Notes under the pieces: generated by a model | What the model was told of the DNA's origin: nothing | Database searches by the model: none | The model's input: the letters and a program-made list of their open reading frames with translations, nothing else | Part shown: positions 7,407 through 16,137 of the stretch, piece by piece | How positions within the stretch are numbered: the stretch's first letter is position 1 | Layout of the letters: each line of letters begins with the position of its first letter | Assembly: GCA_903909375.1 (NCBI GenBank) | Contig: CAIVVM010000048.1 | Coordinates: 1 to 64,000, forward strand | Origin: an uncultured Alphaproteobacteria bacterium | GTDB lineage: Bacteria > Pseudomonadota > Alphaproteobacteria > Caulobacterales > Caulobacteraceae | DNA length: 64,000 nucleotides | Reading direction: 5' to 3' | Position numbers and translations under genes: made by a program

Positions 7407-8828
7407 GTGTCAAAGGGTAACAAGGTCGCCGCGAACAACGCGCTTTCGATACCTGCGGTCATGGCCTTCGCCAGCGCCAGCATTCCGATTGCGGCGCTGG
7501 TTCTGGCGATCAGTGTCCACCTGCCTCGATACTTCGCCAGTCATCTCGGCCTTTCGCTGGCGGTTGTGGGCGGTGCTTTTGCGCTGGTGCGGTTTGTCGA
7601 TATCCCGATCGACGCCGGCCTGGGTCTGGCGATGGACCGCACCAACACACGCTTTGGCCGGTATCGGATATGGATGGCGCTGGGCGCGCCGATCCTCATG
7701 TTCGCCCTCTACATGCTGATGATATCGCAGGAAGGCGTGGGGGTCGGATACCTCTTCGGATGGCTGCTGGTGATGTACATCGGCTATTCCTGCGTGTTCC
7801 TGTCGCACCTCGCCTGGGCCGGGCGGCTGGCGCAGAACTATACCGAACGGAACCGCATCTTTGGCGCCATCACGGGCCTTGGCGTCGTGGGCGCCATGGC
7901 GATCCTGTTGATCCCGGTTATCGTGGAGAGGCAGGGCGGAACCGACGTCGAGGGCATCCACGCGATGATCTGGTTCATCATCGCGGCAACGGGGTTGACG
8001 TCGCTGCTGGTGGTTATGACCTCGCGAGAGAACATCGTGAAGGATCGGCCTGCGGCCTTCACCCTGGGCGACTACTGGGCGTTGCTGACCCGGCCCAACA
8101 TTCTGCGCCTTCTGGCCGCCGACCTGTTTGTCACCCTGGGTCCCGGCTGGATGGCGGCGCTATATCTTTTCTACTTCACGGACAGTCTCAAGTTCACGAT
8201 GGCCCAGGCCAACCTGCTGCTGATGATCTATGTCGCCGCAGGGTTCGCAGGCGCGCCGTTGGCGGCGTGGCTGGCCAACCGGATCAGCAAGCACCGCGCC
8301 CTGATGGTCAACACCACGATCTACTCGCTGGGCCTGATCCTGCTGCCGATCATGCCCAAGGGCGACTTCCTGGTTTTCGGACTGGCCATGTTCCTGGTGG
8401 GCGCCATGGCGGCGGGCTTCACCGTGATGATCCGGGCGATCACCGCCGATATCGCCGACGAAATCCGGTTGGAAAGCGGGCGCGAGTGGATGGGCCTTAT
8501 GTACGCCATGATCACTGCGACCTCGAAGCTGGCCTCGGCGTTCTCGATCTTCCTGACCTTCAACGTGCTGGCCTACATCGGCTACCAGGCAAAGGTGGGC
8601 ACGGTGAACACGCCAGATGCCATCCGCGGTCTGGAACTGGCCTACATCGTTGGGCCGATCATCTTCGTGATGATCGCGGGAGCCTGCTTCTTCGGCTACA
8701 ATCTGACGGCCGAAAAACATGCTGAAATCCGTCGCCAACTTGATGAGCAGGACGCCTTGGTCGATCCCGGTGCGGCCATGGAATCGCTGACCGGCGAGGA
8801 CATCGCGCCGGCGAACCGGCTAGCCTGA
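7407..8828 (+). CDS. MFS transporter, GPH (sugar:cation symporter) type, copy 1
   Basis: This 473-residue protein has about 12 transmembrane helices and belongs to the GPH/MelB-like branch of the major facilitator superfamily, judged from RFVDIPIDAGLGLAMDRT and GRYRIW in the first cytosolic loop and the conserved LGPGWMAALY segment. It starts at GTG 7407 with AGGAGCAGG upstream. The gene immediately downstream is a clear paralog in the same orientation. The neighbouring dehydrogenase is separated by a terminator, so the substrate cannot be inferred from context. Confidence 0.83.
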   Translation: MSKGNKVAANNALSIPAVMAFASASIPIAALVLAISVHLPRYFASHLGLSLAVVGGAFALVRFVDIPIDAGLGLAMDRTNTRFGRYRIWMALGAPILMFALYMLMISQEGVGVGYLFGWLLVMYIGYSCVFLSHLAWAGRLAQNYTERNRIFGAITGLGVVGAMAILLIPVIVERQGGTDVEGIHAMIWFIIAATGLTSLLVVMTSRENIVKDRPAAFTLGDYWALLTRPNILRLLAADLFVTLGPGWMAALYLFYFTDSLKFTMAQANLLLMIYVAAGFAGAPLAAWLANRISKHRALMVNTTIYSLGLILLPIMPKGDFLVFGLAMFLVGAMAAGFTVMIRAITADIADEIRLESGREWMGLMYAMITATSKLASAFSIFLTFNVLAYIGYQAKVGTVNTPDAIRGLELAYIVGPIIFVMIAGACFFGYNLTAEKHAEIRRQLDEQDALVDPGAAMESLTGEDIAPANRLA

Positions 8829-8862
8829 TCCAAGTCGCAAGAAAACGCCCCGGGAGAACGGA

Positions 8863-10224
8863 TTGACCAAACACGCCAATTCCTCGTCGTCCCTTCCGTT
8901 GGGCCTGGCGATATCGTTCGCGGCCACCAGCCTGCCGCTCAGCGCGCTCGGGATCGCCGTTTCAGTGCACCTCCCGGCCTATTTCGCCGCAAACATCGGC
9001 GTGGAACTGGCGGTGGTGGGCGCGGCGTTCGCCATTGTCCGCTTCATCGATATCCCGATCGAGCCCGCGCTGGGCATCCTCATGGACCGCACCCGCTCGC
9101 CGATCGGTCGCTACCGGCTATGGACCCTGCTCGGCGCGCCGCTGCTGATGCTGGGCCTCTACATGCTGATGACGGCAGGGAAGGGTGTCGGCCAGAGCTA
9201 TCTGATCACCTGGCTGCTGGTGATGTATCTGGGCGTTTCGATCCTGTTCTTGTCGCACTCGGCGTGGGCAGCGACCCTCGCACGAAGCTATGATGATCGC
9301 GCGCGGCTGTTCGGCGTGATGGCGGCGGTCGGCGTCGGCGGCGCGGTGAGCGTGCTGATGATCCCCATCGTCATGGAGCAGATGGGCTACTCGGAGCCGC
9401 AGGGCATACAGGCGATGATCTGGTACATCATCCTGTTGGCGCCGGTAGCGGTCGGGCTTGTGGTCTGGCGCACACCCGAGACACTGGCCACCGAGGTCAT
9501 AGGCCAACGCTTCCAGCTGCGCGACTACTGGGAGCTGATCACCGACCACAGCATGAGGCGGATCCTGCTGGCGGATCTCGCGTTGTCGCTGGGCCCGGGC
9601 TGGATGGCGGCGCTCTACATCTTCTACAGCCGCGACAGCCTGCAGCTGAGCGGCGGCGCGACGAACATACTGCTGGCGATCTACATCGTCGCCGGTGTGG
9701 CGGGCGCGCCGATGCTGGCCTCGGTCGCCACACGCATCAGCAAGCACCGGACGGTCATGGTGTGCTGCGTGAGCTATTCGCTTCTCCTGGTGACCCTGCC
9801 GTTCATGCCAAAGGGCAGTTTGCTGGCAGTGGCCCCGATCCTGTTCCTCACCGGGTTCTTCGCCGCCGGTTTCAGCGTCCTGACACGGGCCATGACCGCC
9901 GACGTGGCCGATGAGGTGCGCCTGCGACAGGGCAAGGAACGCAGCGGCCTGCTGTATGCCCTGACCACGCTCACCAGCAAGATCGCCGCGGGCGCCTCGA
10001 TTTTCCTGACGTTCAATGTGCTGAGCCAGGTCGGCTACGATCCCAAGCTGGGCCAGGCCAATTCGCCCGAGGCGATCCAGGCGCTGATGCTTTGTTTCCT
10101 GGTCGGGCCTGTCGTCTTCGTCATGCTGGGCGCACTGACCATGATCGGCTATCGCCTCGACGCTGAACGCGCCGCTGACGTCCGTCGCCAACTGGACGCC
10201 CGGGACGCAGAATTAGCCAACTAG
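8863..10224 (+). CDS. MFS transporter, GPH type, copy 2 (tandem paralog)
   Basis: This 453-residue protein has about 12 helices and aligns along its whole length with the preceding transporter: RFIDIPIEPALGILMDRT, GRYRLW, LGPGWMAALY, and near-identical C-terminal tails ending in VRRQLDARDAE versus IRRQLDEQDAL. The start is TTG 8863 with GGGAGAA upstream, 34 bp after the first copy, so both are probably on one mRNA. The 3' end overlaps the convergent mrp gene by 12 bp. The two copies may handle different substrates or form a pair; no symporter motif is visibly lost in either. Confidence 0.83.
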   Translation: MTKHANSSSSLPLGLAISFAATSLPLSALGIAVSVHLPAYFAANIGVELAVVGAAFAIVRFIDIPIEPALGILMDRTRSPIGRYRLWTLLGAPLLMLGLYMLMTAGKGVGQSYLITWLLVMYLGVSILFLSHSAWAATLARSYDDRARLFGVMAAVGVGGAVSVLMIPIVMEQMGYSEPQGIQAMIWYIILLAPVAVGLVVWRTPETLATEVIGQRFQLRDYWELITDHSMRRILLADLALSLGPGWMAALYIFYSRDSLQLSGGATNILLAIYIVAGVAGAPMLASVATRISKHRTVMVCCVSYSLLLVTLPFMPKGSLLAVAPILFLTGFFAAGFSVLTRAMTADVADEVRLRQGKERSGLLYALTTLTSKIAAGASIFLTFNVLSQVGYDPKLGQANSPEAIQALMLCFLVGPVVFVMLGALTMIGYRLDAERAADVRRQLDARDAELAN

Positions 10225-11373
10225 CTGCTTCGCAAGTTCCAGGAAGGCCCGGGCCGCAGGGCTGTCGGGGTTTGTCGCCACCAGCGGCCGGCCCGCGTCG
10301 CAGGCCTCACGCAACGCCACCTCGATCGGGATCTCCGCCAGCAATGGCACGCCCAGTTTTTCGGCCTCGGCCCTGGCGCCGCCGGTTCCGAAGATCGGGA
10401 TGCGAGCGCCGGAGCTATCGGCGAAATAGGCCATGTTCTCGACCACACCCAGAATCGGGGCGCCGGTCTTCTCGAACATCTGGGCGGCGCGGCGCGCGTC
10501 GATCAGGGCTATTTCCTGTGGGGTAGAGACGATCACCACGCCATCCATCTTGAGCTTCTGCACCAGGGTGAGCTGGATATCCCCGGTGCCGGGCGGCAGG
10601 TCGATGACCAGCACATCCAGGGGTTCTGACGCGGTGCCCCAGTTGGAGTTCATCAAGCTGCGCAGCGCCGACGAGGCCATCGGGCCGCGCCAGATGTTGG
10701 CCGTACCCGGCTCGACGATAAAGCCGATGGACATCACCTTGACGCCCCAGGCCTCCATCGGGTTCAGGCGCTTTTCCGCATCGAAGGTCGGGTCCCCGTC
10801 GACACCCAACATGGTGGGCGCGGAGGGGCCATAGATGTCGGCGTCCAGCAGGCCGACCCGATAGCCAAGCACCGCCAGCGCCGCCGCCAGATTGACCGAC
10901 ACGGTGGACTTGCCCACCCCGCCCTTGCCGCTGGCGACGGCGATGACCTTTTTCACGTTGGGCGGATGCTCGGCGTCGACCATGGGGCCAAGACGCGCAC
11001 CCGGGTCCTCGGCGATCCGGGCGCGGCGCGCCGGCGGCGTCTCGCCGGGTTGCGGGCGACGGGGGCTTACCTTGAAGCCAGGCCCGGCCGGCGGTGGCGC
11101 TGAACTGGGCCCCTGGACTTCCGTGGTCAGGACGACCTGGGCCGTCTCGACACCCTCGACGTCGGCGATGGCCGCCTCGGCCCTGTCGCGAACGGGCCGG
11201 TAGAGCTCGATATCCGCCGGGGCGACCTCCAGCATGAAGGCCACGCGACCCGAGCGCAGTACGAGGCCACGGACCAGTCCGGCCGTGGTCAGTCCGGTTC
11301 CGGACCTGGGATCCATGACCAGATCCAGGGCCTTCAAAATGGCCGTTCTGTCCGGCCCTGCGTAATCACTCAT
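10213..11373 (-). CDS. mrp: Mrp/NBP35-family iron-sulfur carrier ATPase
   Basis: This 386-residue P-loop ATPase (ApbC/Mrp) carries or transfers Fe-S clusters to apoproteins in the cytosol. The N-terminal ~100 residues are a MIP18/DUF59-type domain, followed by a Pro/Arg-rich linker and the deviant Walker A SGKGGVGKS, then DADIYGPSAPTMLG and DLPPGTGD. I do not see a C-terminal CxxC pair, and many bacterial Mrp proteins lack it too. I chose the ATG at 11373 (MSDYAGPDR); the longer frame upstream reads into the hflK promoter. It is divergent from hflK and its stop overlaps the convergent MFS gene by 12 bp. Confidence 0.9.
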   Translation of the reverse strand: MSDYAGPDRTAILKALDLVMDPRSGTGLTTAGLVRGLVLRSGRVAFMLEVAPADIELYRPVRDRAEAAIADVEGVETAQVVLTTEVQGPSSAPPPAGPGFKVSPRRPQPGETPPARRARIAEDPGARLGPMVDAEHPPNVKKVIAVASGKGGVGKSTVSVNLAAALAVLGYRVGLLDADIYGPSAPTMLGVDGDPTFDAEKRLNPMEAWGVKVMSIGFIVEPGTANIWRGPMASSALRSLMNSNWGTASEPLDVLVIDLPPGTGDIQLTLVQKLKMDGVVIVSTPQEIALIDARRAAQMFEKTGAPILGVVENMAYFADSSGARIPIFGTGGARAEAEKLGVPLLAEIPIEVALREACDAGRPLVATNPDSPAARAFLELAKQLVG

Positions 11374-11486
11374 GCGCTTTGTCTTGCCTTCGGGGAGGTG
11401 GCATCTCATATCCGGCTCACTGCGCCGGTTTACAAGCCCACGGTGGGTATAATGGACCTTGGCCCACGGATGACACGTACCGGCTG

Positions 11487-12638
11487 ATGCCTTGGAACGA
11501 TAATGCAAACCCCGGCCCATGGGGCGCCCCTTCCGGCGGTGACGGAGATCGCAAGGATCCCGCGCCGAAACGCCCTCAGGGCGGCGGACCTCGCGGCCCG
11601 CGTGGCCCCGGCGGTCCCGACATCAATGAGACGTTCGAGCGGCTGCAACGTCGCTTGAGCGATCTGTTCGGCGGCCCTGGCGGCCAGATGAACCCGCGCG
11701 CGCTGGTCGCCATCGGGGCCGGGATTGTCGGTCTGTGGGGCCTCTCCGGCTTCTACATCGTTCAACCCAGCGAGCAGGCCGTCGTCCTGCGGTTCGGCGC
11801 GTTTGACGGCCACACCGAGACGTCCGGCCTGCGCTATCACCTGCCGTTCCCGATCGAGCGGGTGGAGAAGGTTTCTGTCACCTCCCTGAACCGGACGGAC
11901 GTGGGCGAAACACCGGCGGAAAGCCTGATGCTGACGGGCGATGAGCAGATCATCGACCTGGACTTCAGCGTCACCTGGCGGGTGGCCAACCCGGCCGCCT
12001 ACCTGTTTGCTACCCGGGCTCCAGACGAGGCCGTGAAGGCCGTGGCTGAAAGCGCCATACGCGAAGTGGTCGGCAAGACCCAGCTTCAGCCTATCTTCTC
12101 CACCGGCCGCGGCCAGGTGCAGCTTCAGACGGCGGAACTGATGCAGAGAACGCTGGATAACTGGGGCGCCGGCATCAGCATTGTCGAAGTCCAGATCCGC
12201 TCGGCAAACCCTCCGCCCGAGGTCGTCGCCGCGTTTCGTGAAGTGAACAACGCCGAGCAGGACGCCGCCTCGGCGACCAACGAGGCCAACACCTACCGCA
12301 ACCGGGTGATCAACGAAGCCAAGGGTGATGCCTCGAAGGTGCTGCAGGCCTCCGAAGGCTATCGGGAACAGACAGTTCGCGACGCACAGGGTGAGACCGC
12401 GCGCTTCAACCAGATCTACGCAGAATACCGTCGTGCGCCGGGCGTGACCCGCGACCGCCTCTATATCGAGGCCATGGAGCGCATCCTCGCGCGGTCAAAC
12501 AAGGTTGTGATCGACGCCAAGGGCGCCAGCGCGCCCATTATCCTGCCGCCGGATGTGTTCCGTTCGCGGACCCCGCAGGCCGCAGCGCCGCAGCCCCAGG
12601 TCGAGGCCGCGCCTCAGGTTCAAGGAAAGGCCCAGTGA
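11487..12638 (+). CDS. hflK: HflK, FtsH protease modulator
   Basis: This 383-residue SPFH/prohibitin protein has a Gly/Pro-rich cytosolic N-terminus (1-65), one transmembrane helix near residues 72-92 (ALVAIGAGIVGLWGLSGFYI) and a periplasmic SPFH domain with long helices (SATNEANTYRNRVINEAKGD). HflK and HflC assemble into a large cage around the AAA protease FtsH and limit its access to membrane substrates. I chose the ATG at 11487 (MPWNDNANPGPW), which matches the usual HflK N-terminus. The TGA overlaps the hflC start (GTGATG), showing translational coupling. Confidence 0.93.
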   Translation: MPWNDNANPGPWGAPSGGDGDRKDPAPKRPQGGGPRGPRGPGGPDINETFERLQRRLSDLFGGPGGQMNPRALVAIGAGIVGLWGLSGFYIVQPSEQAVVLRFGAFDGHTETSGLRYHLPFPIERVEKVSVTSLNRTDVGETPAESLMLTGDEQIIDLDFSVTWRVANPAAYLFATRAPDEAVKAVAESAIREVVGKTQLQPIFSTGRGQVQLQTAELMQRTLDNWGAGISIVEVQIRSANPPPEVVAAFREVNNAEQDAASATNEANTYRNRVINEAKGDASKVLQASEGYREQTVRDAQGETARFNQIYAEYRRAPGVTRDRLYIEAMERILARSNKVVIDAKGASAPIILPPDVFRSRTPQAAAPQPQVEAAPQVQGKAQ

Positions 12639-13525
12639 TGAGCAGTCGCCTCGTGGCCTGGGTCGGCATGGCGGTGCTCGCCGCCGTTCTGCTGGCCAAT
12701 ACCTTCTTCATCGTCGACCAGCGCGAGCAGGTCGTGGTCGTACGCTTCGGTGATCCCGTGCGCGTGATCAACTTCAGCGGCAAGGCCGCGGGCCTGAACG
12801 TCAAGGCGCCGTTCCTGGAACAGGTGATCCGGTTTGATCGCCGCAACATCTCGCTGGAAGCCGCCCAGGAAGAAATCATCACCGCCCAGCAGGACCGGTT
12901 GGTCGTCGACGCCTTCATCCGCTACCGCGTCGCTGATCCCAAGCAGTTCTACACCACCCTGCGCGACGAGCGGATCGCCGCTGACCGCATCGAACGCCTG
13001 GTCAACTCGTCGCTCCGTCAGGTGCTGGGTTCGGCTACCACCAGCGACATCATCTCCGGGCGCCGCGCCCAGTTGATGCAATTGGCCAAGGTGGACGTGG
13101 AACGCCGTGCGCGGGCTTCGGGTATGGGTATCCAGGTGATTGACCTGAGAATCCGCCGCGCTGACCTGCCGACCCAGAACCGGGAAGCCGTGTTCCGCCG
13201 GATGTCGACGTCGCGCCAGCAGGAAGCCGCCCGCGTCCGCGCCGTCGGCGAGCAACAGAAGCGCGAGATCATCGCCAGCGCTGACAAGGAAGTGGCCATA
13301 ACGCTCTCCACTGCTCGTCAGCAGGCCGGACAGATCACCGGTGAGGGCGACGCCACCCGCACGCGCCTCTATGCCCAGAGCTATGGCCGTGACCCGTCGT
13401 TCGCCGCCTTCTTCCGCTCGATGCAGGCCTATGAGCAGAGCTTTGCGGACGGCCAGACCACGATGGTGCTGTCGCCGGACAGTGCGTTCTTCAAGTACTT
13501 CCAGCGGGGTCCGAGCGGGCGTTAG
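12638..13525 (+). CDS. hflC: HflC, FtsH protease modulator
   Basis: This 295-residue SPFH protein has an N-terminal transmembrane helix (about 6-26), the opening VDQREQVVVVRFGDP typical of HflC, and the C-terminal helical region with ARTRLYAQSYGRDPSFAAFFRS. It partners with HflK in the complex that regulates FtsH. The ATG at 12638 overlaps the hflK stop codon. No separate promoter is expected, so the two genes form an operon. Confidence 0.93.
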   Translation: MSSRLVAWVGMAVLAAVLLANTFFIVDQREQVVVVRFGDPVRVINFSGKAAGLNVKAPFLEQVIRFDRRNISLEAAQEEIITAQQDRLVVDAFIRYRVADPKQFYTTLRDERIAADRIERLVNSSLRQVLGSATTSDIISGRRAQLMQLAKVDVERRARASGMGIQVIDLRIRRADLPTQNREAVFRRMSTSRQQEAARVRAVGEQQKREIIASADKEVAITLSTARQQAGQITGEGDATRTRLYAQSYGRDPSFAAFFRSMQAYEQSFADGQTTMVLSPDSAFFKYFQRGPSGR

Positions 13526-13558
13526 GCCCCCTGCCTTCCCCTCTCCCCCGGCGAAGCC

Positions 13559-13702
13559 GAGAGGGAGAGGGTTGGGAGAGGGCCGGCTCGTGAAAATGTG
13601 ATCCGCCGATGGGACGGCGAGGACGCAGGGCGGAGATGTTCATGGGCCTTCGCCATCACATCAGAGTTGCCCAGCCGGCCCTCTCCCAGCCCTCTCCCTC
13701 TC
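13559..13702. repeat. Large inverted repeat between convergent hflC and HAD genes
   Basis: The 30-bp arms 13559-13588 and 13673-13702 are inverted copies with one mismatch (core GGGAGAGGGCCGGCT on the left). A shorter nested pair, ATGTGAT (13596-13602) and ATCACAT (13655-13661), lies inside. The CCCTCTCCC-rich arms resemble abundant intergenic repeats of Proteobacteria. At this position it can act as a bidirectional terminator or mRNA stabiliser. Confidence 0.75.
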
Positions 13703-13751
13703 GTCGCCCTCGCGTTCGCGAGGTCGCGGGGGAGAGGAGTCTGAATAGCTG

Positions 13752-14417
13752 CTAGGCCTGCGCCGCAAGCAGCGCCCGAACCTCATGCAGATCGCGGGCG
13801 ATGCGGACGCAGAGGGTCTGCATCTCCTCGGTCGGGTCCAGCATGTCGGGCACCATCACCGTCATCATGCCGGCGGATGAGGCCGAGCGGACGCCGTTGT
13901 GGCTGTCCTCCAGCGCCAGACAGTCGGCAGGATCAACGCCCAGCGCCGCAGCGGCCTTCAGGAACGGCTCCGGATGAGGCTTGTGATTGTTCTGGACGTC
14001 ACGGGTGATCAGGGCGTGAAAGCGATCCACGATGCTGTGCGGTCCAAGGCTGGCCCTCACGCTTTCCAGGCTGGATGAGGTGGCGATGGCCCGGGGCATG
14101 CCGATCTCGTCGAGGTGATCGAGGATTTCAAAGACGCCAGCCTTCAGCGCGATGCCGGCGGCCAGCTCTTCGCGGAAGTGCATGCTGACGGCGGCGTTCC
14201 AGGTCGTCAGGTCAAAGCCGACGCCGAAGTGATTACGAACGATTTCGTCACCGGCCTGGTTCGGCAACCCCACCATCTGGAGAAATGTCGACATCGGGAA
14301 TTCGTCCGCGATTCCGACGGTGGCCTGCTGCATGGCGCGGTAGACCACGGCCTCGGTGTCGACCAGAAGGCCATCCATGTCGAAAACCACAGCGCGGATG
14401 GGGCGGGGAAAGGGCAT
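13752..14417 (-). CDS. HAD-family phosphatase, beta-phosphoglucomutase-like
   Basis: This 221-residue protein belongs to HAD subfamily IA. Motif I is FDMDGLLVDTE (Asp13 nucleophile, Asp15 acid), followed by a helical cap, motif II SSS (about 115), motif III Lys in HKPHPEPF and motif IV EDSHNG. The substrate is probably a small phosphorylated metabolite, but family members vary widely and the exact one cannot be told. It lies upstream of no obvious operon partner; serB follows on the same strand 72 bp away in the transcription-upstream direction, so the two may share a transcript. Confidence 0.85.
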   Translation of the reverse strand: MPFPRPIRAVVFDMDGLLVDTEAVVYRAMQQATVGIADEFPMSTFLQMVGLPNQAGDEIVRNHFGVGFDLTTWNAAVSMHFREELAAGIALKAGVFEILDHLDEIGMPRAIATSSSLESVRASLGPHSIVDRFHALITRDVQNNHKPHPEPFLKAAAALGVDPADCLALEDSHNGVRSASSAGMMTVMVPDMLDPTEEMQTLCVRIARDLHEVRALLAAQA

Positions 14418-14488
14418 GGCCCGGATGTAGCGGGGTTTGCGCGGCGACGGAACTCAAACGGTGCTTCGGATTGTGACGCCGCGTCCCC

Positions 14489-15388
14489 TCAGTCGATCAC
14501 AAACTCATCGGCCCGATAGCCCTGGAAGTAGAGCAGCGAAGTCAGGTCAGTGTGGTCCACCTTGGCATGGGCCTGCGCCGCGACGATGGGCTTGGCGCGG
14601 TAGGCGACGCCGAGGCCCGACGCCTCGATCATGGCCAGGTCGTTGGCGCCGTCGCCGACGGCCAGCGTGGCCGACAGGGGAATTTGCAGGTTCGCGGCTT
14701 CTTCCTGCAGCGCAGCCAGTTTGGCTTCGCGCCCGAGGATAGGCTCACCGACCGTGCCGGCCAGGAGATCGCCGTCCTCGATCAGGGTGTTGGCGCGGTT
14801 GGCGTTGAAACCGGCGGCCTCGGCGACGCGGCGGGTGAAGAAGCTGAAGCCGCCCGACACCAGGAACGCCTTGGCGCCGTGCGCCGTCATGGTTCTCACC
14901 AGCGTCCGGGCGCCAGGGTTGAGCTGCACCCGTTCGTCGTAGGCCCGCTGCAGGTCGGCCAGCGGCAGGCCTTTCAGCATGGCCACGCGCTCTTTCAGTG
15001 CAGCCTCGAAATCCAGCTCGCCACGCATGGCGCGCTCGGTAATCTCCGAAACCTGGGCCTTCACCCCGGCGAAATCGGCCAGCTCGTCGATGCATTCGAC
15101 GTTGATGATGGTGGAGTCCATGTCGGCGATCAGCAGACGCTTGCGACGGTCCGTGGCCGGCTGCAGGCAGAAATCGACCGCCTTGCCCGCCAGCAATCCG
15201 GAAACGATCGGGCGAAGCACAGCGAGGTCATCAGCCTCCATGAAGGTATCCAACGCCAGCCCGCCGTCGGCCCCGAGATCCTCGGACTGGCCGATGCGAA
15301 CGCCCATCTCCCCGATGACAGAGAGGCAGGCTTCGACGTCATCGTTTGCGGTGACGTGCGGGAGGATGGTGGTGAGAACAAGGATCAT
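14489..15388 (-). CDS. serB: Phosphoserine phosphatase SerB
   Basis: This 299-residue enzyme removes phosphate from O-phosphoserine, the last step of serine synthesis. The N-terminal ~80 residues are a small regulatory domain. The HAD core has IADMDSTIINVECIDELAD (nucleophile Asp in DMDST), the SGG motif of FLVSGGFSFF, and GDGANDLAM. I chose the ATG at 15388 (MILVLTTILP), which has GGGG upstream; the ATG at 15400 adds four residues. This start codon lies in a 56-bp segment that is repeated at the miaA start 762 bp away, on the other side of a toxin-antitoxin insertion, so serB probably once overlapped the miaA start directly (CATG). Confidence 0.93.
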   Translation of the reverse strand: MILVLTTILPHVTANDDVEACLSVIGEMGVRIGQSEDLGADGGLALDTFMEADDLAVLRPIVSGLLAGKAVDFCLQPATDRRKRLLIADMDSTIINVECIDELADFAGVKAQVSEITERAMRGELDFEAALKERVAMLKGLPLADLQRAYDERVQLNPGARTLVRTMTAHGAKAFLVSGGFSFFTRRVAEAAGFNANRANTLIEDGDLLAGTVGEPILGREAKLAALQEEAANLQIPLSATLAVGDGANDLAMIEASGLGVAYRAKPIVAAQAHAKVDHTDLTSLLYFQGYRADEFVID

Positions 15389-15431
15389 GGAACCCCGCAT
15401 CTGGCTGATCGCCGGGCCGAGAGCAAGGGGC
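15376..15431. repeat. Left copy of 56-bp duplication (serB start plus miaA relic)
   Basis: This segment matches 16138-16193 in direct orientation at 50 of 56 positions, offset 762 bp. On the minus strand it holds the working serB start. On the plus strand it reads [15 protein letters not shown], the first residues of MiaA with the P-loop destroyed. The VapC stop codon begins one base pair beyond its right edge (15433). Confidence 0.9.
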
Positions 15432-15432
15432 G

Positions 15433-15840
15433 TCAGACGAGCGACCGCACCCGTGCGGAGAGGGCTGGATCAACGGAAACTGCCCGAATGAAGCGGGTGT
15501 CTGCTGTTACGACCTGACGATTCTCGCGAAGGGCGACAGCCAGATACACACAATCATACACGGGGTGCTGGAGCGCGAACGCCAGGTTCAGCGCCACATC
15601 CATATCCCCGGGAGCGCGCGTCCACTCCACGGGGGCGTCTTGAATCTGCCGGAGGCGTCGTTCGGCCTGTGCGGACGTGAGGTGCCCGCGCCGGGCTCGG
15701 GACCAGAGTGCATTGGCTGCCTCGACCAGCATGAGGTCCGGCGCGCAGAGCTTGTCCGACAGGAGGCCGAGCGCCTCGTCCTCTCCGGCCTCATCCAGAA
15801 CCCACTTCAGCGCCACCGAGGCGTCGATGACCCAGCTCAA
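15433..15840 (-). CDS. vapC: VapC-type PIN-domain toxin ribonuclease
   Basis: This 135-residue PIN endoribonuclease has the four acidic residues of the metal site: Asp6 (VIDASVALKW), Glu40, Asp96 (YDCVYLAVA) and Asp114 (VTADTRF). Such toxins cut tRNA or rRNA when not neutralised. It starts with TTG at 15840, overlapping the antitoxin stop (TTGA), so expression is coupled to the antitoxin. The module sits between two copies of a 56-bp segment from the serB/miaA starts, showing that it was inserted there. All catalytic residues are present, so the toxin looks intact. Confidence 0.9.
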   Translation of the reverse strand: MSWVIDASVALKWVLDEAGEDEALGLLSDKLCAPDLMLVEAANALWSRARRGHLTSAQAERRLRQIQDAPVEWTRAPGDMDVALNLAFALQHPVYDCVYLAVALRENRQVVTADTRFIRAVSVDPALSARVRSLV

Positions 15841-16070
15841 CGGTTGTCGCGGAATTCTCGGATGATGTCGGCTGACTCGCCAATCGTCCGACCGCGAACT
15901 TCCTCGCGCAGCTCACGCGCGCGGGCCAGCCAGGCTTCCTTGTCGGCGCCGAGAACGCTTTCCAGGATGGCGCGATGTTCGGCCTCTGCGCTGCGGCCGT
16001 TTGCTGCGGCGCGGCGCTTGAGGGCCTCGACGGCGTAGGGGGACAGGTCGCGGACAAGCAACTGGGCCAT
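15837..16070 (-). CDS. vapB: VapB/FitA-type antitoxin
   Basis: This 77-residue antitoxin has an N-terminal ribbon-helix-helix DNA-binding part (MAQLLVRDLSPYAVEALKRR, then AEAEHRAILESVL) and a C-terminal Arg/Glu-rich toxin-binding tail (RGRTIGESADIIREFRDNR) of the FitA type. The ATG at 16070 is 7 bp from a perfect 8-bp-arm palindrome that should be its operator. The stop overlaps the toxin start. The longer reading frame upstream is only antisense to miaA. Confidence 0.9.
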   Translation of the reverse strand: MAQLLVRDLSPYAVEALKRRAAANGRSAEAEHRAILESVLGADKEAWLARARELREEVRGRTIGESADIIREFRDNR

Positions 16071-16077
16071 AGGCAGT

Positions 16078-16095
16078 TGATAGCAAATGCTATCA
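16078..16095 (-). promoter_or_regulatory. Operator palindrome of vapBC
   Basis: TGATAGCA-AA-TGCTATCA is a perfect 8-bp inverted repeat 7 bp upstream of the vapB start. The position and AT-rich character fit the autoregulatory site bound by the VapBC complex; it probably overlaps the -10 region. Confidence 0.8.
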
Positions 16096-16137
16096 TCCCT
16101 CGCAACCTGCAGACTTGACCCGGGCGCGTCGTCGCCC

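Noticed and set aside
6335..7483. Long minus-strand reading frame (382 codons) opposite the dehydrogenase gene
   Set aside because: It is antisense to a clear enzyme gene, is His/Arg/Gly rich and has no recognisable domain; high GC content produces such frames.
15376..15491. Possible second miaA gene start ([11 protein letters not shown]) upstream of vapC
   Set aside because: It loses the P-loop and all MiaA motifs after 11 residues, so it is a duplicated relic, not a gene.
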